From positions 3,472,001 to 3,536,000 of the forward strand of contig NZ_CP080095.1 in assembly GCF_019428685.1 (NCBI RefSeq): DNA of 64,000 nucleotides. The letters are read 5' to 3'. The notes under the pieces were generated by a model. That model had not been told where the DNA came from and made no database searches. It saw only the letters and a program-made list of their open reading frames with translations. Below are positions 58,438-64,000 of the stretch, piece by piece. Every line of letters begins with the position of its first letter. Position 1 is the stretch's first letter. Origin of the DNA: Paraburkholderia edwinii (GTDB lineage: Bacteria > Pseudomonadota > Gammaproteobacteria > Burkholderiales > Burkholderiaceae). The translations under genes were made by a program, and so were the position numbers.

Positions 58438-59418
58438 TCAATAGGAATTCGGTGTGTTGCGGTCGCGCGATGACGGCGATGAGGGCGAGTGAGCACGGGC
58501 TCCAGTGTAGGGCCGCAACGCGGGAACCAGCGCTTCGTGGTCGCCGTCGCGAATCAGCGTGAGCGGATAGCCAAACGCGCGGCTTGCGAGTTCCGGCGTC
58601 AGCACGTCGCGCGCGGGGCCAGCGTCAATTCTGCCGCGGCCGTCGAGCAGCAATGCATGCGTCGCGAAGCGCCGCGCGAGATTGAGATCGTGGCATGAAA
58701 ACAGGATCGTGCGTGGCGGCGCGCCGTTATCGTGACGCTTCTTGCGGCCGCGCTCGGTGTGCTTCTCGCTGCGCGTCTCGGTGTGCTTCTCGGTGTGCTT
58801 CTCCGCGTCCGTCTCGCCGCGCTCTGCTTGCGTCCATGCCGCGAGCGCTTCGAGACAGTCGATCTGATGATGCAGATCGAGATGCGCAAGCGGCTCGTCG
58901 AGCAGCAGCAGCGGCGCATCCTGACACAGCACGGCGGCAAGCGCCACGCGCTGGCGCTCGCCCCCCGAAAGCGACAGCACGTCGCGCCGCGCGAAGTCGG
59001 CGAGACCGAGCCGCGCGAGCGCCGCCTGCGCGGCTGCGCGATCGTCGGCGCGTTCCCAGCCCCAGCCTGTCAGATGCGGAAAACGGTTCAGCAGCACGAC
59101 GTCGAGCACGCTCGCGCTAAATGCGTCGTGCACGCTTTGCGGCATCAGCGCGCGGCGTTGCGCGAGACGCGCGGGCGACCAGTCGGCCACATGCGCGCCA
59201 TCGAGCTCCACGTGTCCCGCAGTGGGGCGCGCAAGGCCCGCGAGCGTCGCGATCAGCGTCGTCTTGCCCGCGCCGTTCGGCCCGGCGATGCACCAGATCT
59301 CGCCCGGATAGAACGTATGTGTGAAGTCCTCGACAAGCGTGCGTGCGCCCGCCCGCAAGGTCAGGCGTTGCGCACTGAGTGTGGCGACCGATGCTTCGTT
59401 CGAAAGCGACTCCATCAT
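58438..59418 (-). CDS. btuD: Cobalamin ABC transporter ATPase BtuD
   Basis: 326 aa. Start ATGA overlaps the btuC stop. Walker A GPNGAGKT at 46-53, LSGGERQR at 149-156, Walker B LLLLDEPLAHLD. Unusual insert at about 199-233: four imperfect EKHT/ETRS four-residue repeats and a basic KKRHD stretch, encoded by a 12-bp tandem array, between the Walker B region and the switch-His strand (ILFSCHDLN). The C-terminus after residue 290 is also extended. Energises uptake through BtuC with BtuF. Confidence 0.92.
   Translation of the reverse strand: MMESLSNEASVATLSAQRLTLRAGARTLVEDFTHTFYPGEIWCIAGPNGAGKTTLIATLAGLARPTAGHVELDGAHVADWSPARLAQRRALMPQSVHDAFSASVLDVVLLNRFPHLTGWGWERADDRAAAQAALARLGLADFARRDVLSLSGGERQRVALAAVLCQDAPLLLLDEPLAHLDLHHQIDCLEALAAWTQAERGETDAEKHTEKHTETRSEKHTERGRKKRHDNGAPPRTILFSCHDLNLARRFATHALLLDGRGRIDAGPARDVLTPELASRAFGYPLTLIRDGDHEALVPALRPYTGARAHSPSSPSSRDRNTPNSY
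58752..58823. repeat. 12-bp tandem array (6 units) inside btuD
   Basis: Six 12-bp units related to TCTCGGTGTGCT, two of them identical, in frame within btuD, giving EKHT-type repeats. Confidence 0.88.
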
Positions 59419-60479
59419 CGCCGCCTGTGCAACAGCATCCACAGGAACACGGGAACGCCCGCAAGCGCCGTCATCACGCCGACCGGCAATTGCGCCGGCG
59501 CGATCACCGTGCGTGCGACGAGGTCCGCGCCCATTACCGCCGCGCCGCCGCCGAGCGCGGCCGCGGGCAGCAGCATCCGCTGGTCGTTGCCGAACGCGAG
59601 CCGCAGCATATGCGGCACGACGAGTCCGACGAAGCCGATCGTGCCGCCGGTCGTCACAGCTGCCGCGGTCGCAAGCGACGCGACGAGGTACACGCGCAGG
59701 CGCAGCCGCACGACCGGCACGCCGAGCGCGCGCGCCGCCGCATCGCCGCGCAACAGCACATTCAGTTGCGGCGCGACCGGCACGATGACGGCCATCGCGA
59801 GCACGGCGGCCGCGAGCGCGGCCCACGGCAGCGTGACGCCGTTCAGGTCACCGGTCAGCCAGAACAGCATGCCGCGCAGACGGCTTTCGGGCGCGACGGT
59901 CAACAGCAGCGTGATGACCGCGCCCCAGCCGGCAGCGATCACGGCGCCCGTCAGCAGCAGTCGCGGCGAGGTGTCCTGCGGTTCGCCGCGCCATAGCTCG
60001 CCGCGCGCAAGCCCGAGCACGAAGAGGATCGACGCGAAGGCGCCCGCGCAGGCGCTCGCATCGACGACCCACCACGCGCAGCCGGCCATCATCGCGAACA
60101 GCGCGAAGGTCGCGGCGCCGCCCGATACGCCGAGCACATACGGCTCGGCGAGCGGATTGCGCAGCAGCACCTGCAGCAGCGCGCCCGCGAGCGCGAGCAA
60201 TGCGCCGCATGCGAAGCCGGCCAGCGCGCGCGGCAGCCGCAGCGCGCGGACGATTTCGCCGGCAAGGTCGGCCGGCCCGCCAGACGCGGACGTATGCGAA
60301 GGCACGAGCGCGGCTAGCACGCGCGCAGGCGAGATCGAGACGCTGCCGAGCGCAAGCGAAGCGACGAGGATAACGAGCGCGAGCGCCGCGAGCATGGCCC
60401 AGATCGCGGCGGCACGGCGCGCGGTCATTGCGTGCGCAACCTTCTGCGCTGAGCGGTTTGTTTGAGCGAGATCAGTCAC
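59415..60479 (-). CDS. btuC: Cobalamin ABC transporter permease BtuC
   Basis: 354 aa from GTG; an ATG at 60428 (337 aa, weak upstream AGAAGG) is an alternative. FecCD/BtuC family with about 10 TM helices; RLPRALAGFACGALLALAGAL, NPLAEPYVLGVSGGA and GTIGFVGLVVPHMLRL are family hallmarks. First transport gene of the leftward operon; its GTG overlaps the stop of the small ORF upstream (GTGA). The substrate is inferred from the B12 gene context. Confidence 0.92.
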   Translation of the reverse strand: MTDLAQTNRSAQKVAHAMTARRAAAIWAMLAALALVILVASLALGSVSISPARVLAALVPSHTSASGGPADLAGEIVRALRLPRALAGFACGALLALAGALLQVLLRNPLAEPYVLGVSGGAATFALFAMMAGCAWWVVDASACAGAFASILFVLGLARGELWRGEPQDTSPRLLLTGAVIAAGWGAVITLLLTVAPESRLRGMLFWLTGDLNGVTLPWAALAAAVLAMAVIVPVAPQLNVLLRGDAAARALGVPVVRLRLRVYLVASLATAAAVTTGGTIGFVGLVVPHMLRLAFGNDQRMLLPAAALGGGAAVMGADLVARTVIAPAQLPVGVMTALAGVPVFLWMLLHRRR

Positions 60480-60718
60480 GGTGGGCCGATGCGCTGGCGA
60501 GGGTGAGACGGGAGGGCGAGTTCATCGTCATTGTCGAACGGGTTCTGCATAGGGGTGCTCGCAAGCGGATCGAGCTGCGAGCCAACCTGCTGCGATTCAC
60601 CGGCACGGCTTGCAGTCGCCTTCCACCCGCGTGGCCCCTGGCGCTGCCCGTAGCCGAGATAGTAACGGTTTGCGCCGCGCGAGCCGGAATATCGCGACGA
60701 CGCGCGTGCGTACGACAT
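60476..60718 (-). CDS. Possible small protein coupled to btuC
   Basis: 80 aa from the ATG at 60718 (frame open upstream to 60895). Its TGA overlaps the candidate btuC GTG by 4 bp, as in translational coupling. The sequence is Arg/Ser/Gly-rich at first, then ends with an acidic motif (PFDNDDEL) and a basic Pro-rich tail. I recognise no family and there is no clear ribosome-binding site. It could be an upstream coupled ORF, a remnant of a deleted gene (a btuB receptor would be expected about here), or noise. Low confidence. Confidence 0.3.
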   Translation of the reverse strand: MSYARASSRYSGSRGANRYYLGYGQRQGPRGWKATASRAGESQQVGSQLDPLASTPMQNPFDNDDELALPSHPRQRIGPP

Positions 60719-61066
60719 GCATACGCGCTTGCGAAGCGCATGCGATAAATCGGCAGGACGAATGGATTCGGCGCGCATCGTCTCGCGATCTGTGGCTCGC
60801 CTCGCGCCGCCCAGGTCGACAGGCGGGCACGCGGCGACCCGCGCGGCACGCGCCGTGCGCAGTCCAATCCTCAGTCCCATAGAACATTGCTTCACGCAAA
60901 AAACGCGTATACGTTGAGTGTTTTATGCATCGCGAGCGCCGCATCGACGACTCGCCATGCGAGCAAAACCCGCAGGAAGCGCTGCTGTTACGTCTCGAAA
61001 CGAGACAAATGCCCGAACGTCGTGCATTCCGCGCTAAAATGCGGGGTCTCTAGAGGACGCAGCCCC
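60719..61066. other. Divergent control region between the B12 operon and zapB-zapA
   Basis: 348 bp with no credible gene. It includes the palindrome at 60992-61006 and TAAAAT at 61035-61040. I looked for cobalamin riboswitch elements on the minus strand and found none convincing. Confidence 0.45.
60992..61006. promoter_or_regulatory. 15-bp palindrome upstream of zapB-zapA
   Basis: GTCTCGAAACGAGAC, a perfect inverted repeat with an AAA centre, 28 bp before a TAAAAT hexamer (61035-61040) and about 61 bp before the zapB-like ATG. It could be an operator overlapping a -35 region. Confidence 0.45.
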
Positions 61067-61429
61067 ATGCTCACCGAACTCGAAACCCTGTCAAAGAACA
61101 TCGGCCGCCTGATTCAGATCAGCCAGCGGCATCAGGAAGCACGCGTCTCACTCGAAGCGCAGCTCGCAGCGGCTCACGCCGAATGCGACGCCACGCGCGC
61201 CGAGCTCGAACAGCTTCGCGAAGAACGCAATGCGTTGCAAGCCGAACGCGATACGCTGTCGGCCAAGATCGACGACGCGCAGGTGCGCCTTAACGCGATC
61301 CTCGAAAAACTGCCGCGTGCGCGTGCTCATGCCGAGCCCGATAACCAGCTCGACCTGCTCAACCCCGAGCATCACGATGAGCACGCAACCGAGCACAGCG
61401 ATGTGACCCGCCACGGAGAAAACGCATGA
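61067..61429 (+). CDS. ZapB-like coiled-coil protein
   Basis: 120 aa. GAGGACGC upstream of the ATG. Residues 4-85 form a strong coiled coil (LETLSKNIGRLIQISQRHQE then LEQLREERNALQAERDTL), as in division-ring factors such as ZapB; the C-terminal tail is His/Glu/Asp-rich. Overlaps zapA by 4 bp (ATGA). The ZapB role is inferred from the neighbour and the coiled coil only. Confidence 0.7.
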   Translation: MLTELETLSKNIGRLIQISQRHQEARVSLEAQLAAAHAECDATRAELEQLREERNALQAERDTLSAKIDDAQVRLNAILEKLPRARAHAEPDNQLDLLNPEHHDEHATEHSDVTRHGENA

Positions 61430-61740
61430 GCACAAAGCAGATCGAAGTGTCGATTCTCGGCCAGGTGTATCGTCTTGCCTGTTCGCCGGAAACCGAGGCC
61501 GAACTGCTTGAAGCGGTCGCACGCGTCGACGCCGAAATGTCGAAGATTCGCGCGAACAGCAATGTGCGCGGTCAGGACCGTATCGCGGTTATGGCGGCGC
61601 TTTCGCTGGCATCGGAACTGCTTCAGTTGCAAACCAGTGTTCGCCACGGAGAATCTTTTCCCGCCGAGGAAATCCGGCGTACAATGGCGCAGATGAATGA
61701 GCAGCTCGATACAGTCATCGAGCAGTACAGTGCTCATTAA
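61426..61740 (+). CDS. zapA: Cell division protein ZapA
   Basis: 104 aa. QIEVSILGQVYRLACSPETE start and LLEAVARVDAEMSKIR followed by ALSLASELLQLQ match ZapA, which cross-links FtsZ filaments. Its start overlaps the zapB-like gene. Followed by 6S RNA, the classical zapA-ssrS order. Confidence 0.93.
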   Translation: MSTKQIEVSILGQVYRLACSPETEAELLEAVARVDAEMSKIRANSNVRGQDRIAVMAALSLASELLQLQTSVRHGESFPAEEIRRTMAQMNEQLDTVIEQYSAH

Positions 61741-61813
61741 GGTGCTGACTACCGTGCGCGTTGCAGTGTGCATTGCAGTGATCACCAAGCATCTTTAAGC
61801 TTCACCGGTTTAA

Positions 61814-61995
61814 GCTTCCCTGCCTGGTTCGCCAAGGTCATATATTCCTTGAACCAATGCCATGTGCACGGTTGCGGAAATTTGTAGCACGGGCGTGCGC
61901 GTCACTCTGTCTGATGTACCCGAAGTGCTGCTAACTGCGACCAATTCTGAACCTCCGGTTCAGGATGCCGGCCTAGCGGCTATGGCGGGGACCTA
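61814..61995 (+). ncRNA. ssrS: 6S RNA
   Basis: About 180 nt directly downstream of zapA, the conserved position. The 5' end TCCCTGCC (61817-61824) pairs with GGCGGGGA (61984-61991) to close the molecule. The 3' half CTGAACCTCCGGTTCAGG plus GCCGGCCTAGCGGC mirrors the corresponding hairpin and G/C-rich segment of E. coli 6S RNA; CCTTGAACC lies on the 5' side. 6S RNA is a long hairpin mimicking an open promoter and sequesters sigma-70 RNA polymerase in stationary phase. Ends are approximate. Confidence 0.85.
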
Positions 61996-62000
61996 TCTCA

Positions 62001-62033
62001 AACGGCATCGGACAATCGTCCGGTGCCGTTTTT
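62001..62033 (+). terminator. Terminator downstream of 6S RNA
   Basis: A 13-bp stem (62001-62013 with 62018-62030, one G-T wobble), AATC loop and five T. It should terminate the 6S RNA precursor or read-through. Confidence 0.88.
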
Positions 62034-62091
62034 CATTGGTGGCTCGCTTTTTGAGTCAGTCGCTGGATTGCTCATTGGACTCATACGACAC

Positions 62092-62562
62092 ATGCGCTAC
62101 TGGCTGATGAAGTCCGAACCGGACGAAGCAAGCATCGACGATCTCGCCAACGCGGCGAAGCGCACCTTGCCGTGGACCGGCGTGCGCAATTATCAGGCGC
62201 GCAACTTCATGCGCGACATCATGCAGATCGGCGACGGCGTGCTGTTCTATCACTCGAGCTGCCCCGAGCCCGGCATCGCGGGACTCGCGGAGGTTTCGTC
62301 GACGCCCTACCCCGACCCCACGCAGTTCGATCCGAAGAGCCCGTACTACGACGCGAAGTCGTCGCAGGAAACGCCGCGCTGGATGCTCGTCGATGTCGTG
62401 TTCAAGAAAAAACTTGAGCTGATTCCGTTAGCCGCGTTGCGCGAACATGAAGCGCTCGCCGACATGCGCGTGCTTGCCAGGGGCAATCGATTGTCCATTA
62501 CGCCGGTCACCGACGCGGAGTGGAAATTCATCACGAAGCAGCTCGCAAAGCCCGCAGTGTGA
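62092..62562 (+). CDS. EVE domain protein
   Basis: 156 aa. MRYWLMKSEPDEASIDDL start, WTGVRNYQARNFMRDIMQ, and GVLFYHSSC are the hallmarks of the EVE/thymocyte-nuclear-protein-1 family, a PUA-like fold that reads modified bases in nucleic acids. Start at 62092 gives this canonical N-terminus. Downstream of zapA-6S RNA, a common beta-proteobacterial arrangement. Role in the cell not defined. Confidence 0.92.
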   Translation: MRYWLMKSEPDEASIDDLANAAKRTLPWTGVRNYQARNFMRDIMQIGDGVLFYHSSCPEPGIAGLAEVSSTPYPDPTQFDPKSPYYDAKSSQETPRWMLVDVVFKKKLELIPLAALREHEALADMRVLARGNRLSITPVTDAEWKFITKQLAKPAV

Positions 62563-62714
62563 TCGGTTCGGGAACCAGATCAGCAAGGTTACCGCCTAAC
62601 GGGATCGCAAGGGTCTTGCAAGCTCGCATGCGCATGCATTGAATCGCATCGCCGCATCGGCATGCACGTGCGCGTTCGTGCTTGCGCCCTCGCCTAACCA
62701 AGGAGTCGAAATCA

Positions 62715-63449
62715 ATGACCACAAAAACCAGGCTCGCATGGGCCGTTGCCGGACGCTGTGCGGTCCCTCTCTTTATTGCGCTGCAAACCGGCGCGGTGCA
62801 CGCGCAAACCATCGCGCCTTATCAGCCATCGGGCGTGCTGTCGCTCAATGCGCAGGCGAGCGCCGAAGTGCCGCAAGACGTCGTCGATATCACGCTGTTC
62901 TACGAGCAGGAAGCCAGCGACCCGTCGACCTTGACCACGACGCTGAACCAGCGCGCGGACGCCGCCTTGCAGAAGGCGAAGGGCGTGTCGGGCGTCACCG
63001 CGCGTACCGGCTCGTTCTCGATCTTCCCGTCCACCGATCGCGACGGCCGCATCTCCGCATGGCGCGGACGCACCGAGGTCGTTCTCGAATCGCACGATTT
63101 CGCCGCCGCGTCGAAGCTCGCCGGACAGATGGCGCCCGCGATGCAGGTCGGCAATGTGCAGTTCTCGTTGTCGCCCGAAGCGCAGCGCGCCGCCGAGCAG
63201 AAGCTGACCGGCGAGGCGATCGAGTCATTCCGCAAGCAGGCTTCGTCGTCGGCCCAGGCGTTCGGCTATAGCGGCTATACGATTCGCGAAGTCAATGTCG
63301 GACATGGCGGCCCGATCCCGCCGCGGCCCGTCATGATGATGAGCGCGCGCGGGATGTCCGCCGATGCGAAGATGGCGGCGCCGGTGCCGCTCGAAGGCGG
63401 CACGTCGACCGTGTCGGTCAATGTATCGGGGTCGGTCCAGATGAAGTGA
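62715..63449 (+). CDS. SIMPL-domain (DUF541) periplasmic protein
   Basis: 244 aa. CAAGGAGTCGAAATCA upstream of ATG. Signal peptide cleaved after VHA. The mature part GVLSLNAQASAEVPQDVVDITLFYEQEA and IYPSTDRDGRI-like SIFPSTDRDGRISAW, WRGRTEVVLES match the SIMPL/YggE family of oxidative-stress-related periplasmic proteins. A terminator follows at 63523. No partner gene adjacent. Confidence 0.88.
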   Translation: MTTKTRLAWAVAGRCAVPLFIALQTGAVHAQTIAPYQPSGVLSLNAQASAEVPQDVVDITLFYEQEASDPSTLTTTLNQRADAALQKAKGVSGVTARTGSFSIFPSTDRDGRISAWRGRTEVVLESHDFAAASKLAGQMAPAMQVGNVQFSLSPEAQRAAEQKLTGEAIESFRKQASSSAQAFGYSGYTIREVNVGHGGPIPPRPVMMMSARGMSADAKMAAPVPLEGGTSTVSVNVSGSVQMK

Positions 63450-63522
63450 CCGGTGAACGCGTCGTGACGCTTGCCTGACGTTTAAACCTCACACACGTCA
63501 CGAAGCGTCCCGTAGAAGCTGA

Positions 63523-63546
63523 AACGCCACGGCATGCCGTGGCGTT
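63523..63546. terminator. Perfect palindromic terminator
   Basis: AACGCCACGGCATGCCGTGGCGTT, a perfect 24-bp palindrome (stem folding on itself) followed by ATTT. Lies 73 bp past the SIMPL gene. Its core is the same as that of the terminator at 713-753. Confidence 0.7.
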
Positions 63547-63640
63547 ATTTCATGATGGCGCTGCGACGCTCGAGCTGCGAGCGTGACGAGCCGCATGCGC
63601 GACCGCAATCAGCGCCACGCGCTCGCCCGTGCGGGCAACC

Positions 63641-64000
63641 TCAACTCGCATTCACCGCTTGCTGTGCCTGCCGGCCGGCGCGTCGATACGACCACACGAG
63701 CATCGCGATGCCGGCAATGATCATCGGCAGCGACAGCCACTGCCCCATCGACAATCCAAACGCGAGCAAGCCGAGGAAGTCGTCCGGCTCGCGCGCGAAC
63801 TCGACGATAAAGCGCGCGAGCCCATAGCCGATCAGAAACACGGCCGACACCGCGCCCACCGGCCGCGCCTTGCGCGAAAACAGAATCAGCACGAAAAACA
63901 GCGCGACGCCTTCGAGCGCGATTTCATAAAGCTCGGACGGATGCCGCGGCAACAGATGGTATTGCGCGAACACCTCGTTCAGATGCCATTGCGCGGCTTG
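63641..64000 (-). CDS. lgt: Prolipoprotein diacylglyceryl transferase, C-terminal part
   Basis: The frame is open to the window edge, so only the last ~119 codons are present. [14 protein letters not shown] is the conserved Lgt motif, followed by TM helices and [21 protein letters not shown]. Lgt transfers diacylglycerol to the lipobox cysteine of prolipoproteins in the inner membrane. The N-terminal half lies outside the window. Confidence 0.93.
   Translation of the reverse strand, partial: QAAQWHLNEVFAQYHLLPRHPSELYEIALEGVALFFVLILFSRKARPVGAVSAVFLIGYGLARFIVEFAREPDDFLGLLAFGLSMGQWLSLPMIIAGIAMLVWSYRRAGRQAQQAVNAS

Noticed and set aside
60480..60900. Cobalamin riboswitch upstream of btuC
   Set aside because: Read on the minus strand; no B12 box and no recognisable core, so not reported as a feature.
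61862..62107. 81-aa ORF between zapA and the EVE gene
   Set aside because: Overlaps the 6S RNA and its terminator; no ribosome-binding site.

Overview
This 64 kb window is a chromosomal segment of a high-GC beta-proteobacterium of the Burkholderia/Paraburkholderia/Trinickia group (family Burkholderiaceae). The basis is the gene set and gene order: fused hemD-hemX followed by hemY, hemC divergent from ppc, nadE next to the PII gene, the series apbC - SodC-like lipoprotein - dcd - basic amino-acid decarboxylase - argH, scpA-panC-panD, tamA-tamB, a Burkholderia-type porin, and a 6S RNA gene behind zapA. No tRNA, rRNA, IS element, prophage, integrase or CRISPR array is visible. Most of the window is core genome.

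Layout. 0-6 kb: a Spy/CpxP-like periplasmic protein, a small secreted protein, a polar amino-acid ABC transporter (two permeases and an ATPase, but no binding protein) and a porin. 6-15 kb: PII, NAD synthetase, a FemAB/GNAT-like protein, a GIY-YIG protein, inorganic pyrophosphatase, then a catabolic-looking ALDH/SDR/MFS cassette. 15-23 kb: haem synthesis operon hemC-hemDX-hemY, divergent from ppc, whose product has a long basic tail. 23-31 kb: a methyltransferase divergent from an MmyB-type regulator, argH, an LprI-like protein, a PLP decarboxylase, dcd and a SodC-like lipoprotein that has lost metal ligands. 31-38 kb: apbC, an OmpA-type lipoprotein, a PhyH-like oxygenase, metG and a D-cysteine desulfhydrase-type enzyme. 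38-50 kb: tamB-tamA, a DUF3460 protein, scpA, panC, panD, a ParA-like ATPase, a thioesterase and a DoxX protein. 50-60.5 kb: a compact cobalamin salvage and uptake region (cobQ, cobU, cobD/cbiB, cobC, btuF, alpha-ribazole phosphatase, cobS, cobT, btuD, btuC). 61-64 kb: a zapB-like gene, zapA, 6S RNA, an EVE-domain gene, a SIMPL-domain gene and the 3' part of lgt.

How the genes work together. The B12 block covers late corrin assembly (cobyric acid to cobalamin) plus inner-membrane uptake. No early corrin-ring genes, no btuB receptor and no recognisable cobalamin riboswitch are visible here. hemC-hemDX-hemY carries porphobilinogen to uroporphyrinogen III. panC-panD supply pantothenate. tamA-tamB form an outer-membrane translocation module.

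The least explained signal is a recurring class of short degenerate tandem arrays, with units of 9-12 bp (mostly 11 or 12) and some of 17-18 bp. They sit in at least a dozen intergenic spacers, often just upstream of a start codon. 12-bp arrays of the same style also occur inside coding regions, where they add 4-residue repeats or low-complexity inserts (BtuD, HemD, TamA, TamB). No shared unit sequence links them; what they share is the period. Other items worth a second look are a partial duplication of the cobC 5' end, the ligand-poor SodC-like protein, and a palindrome in front of zapB-zapA.
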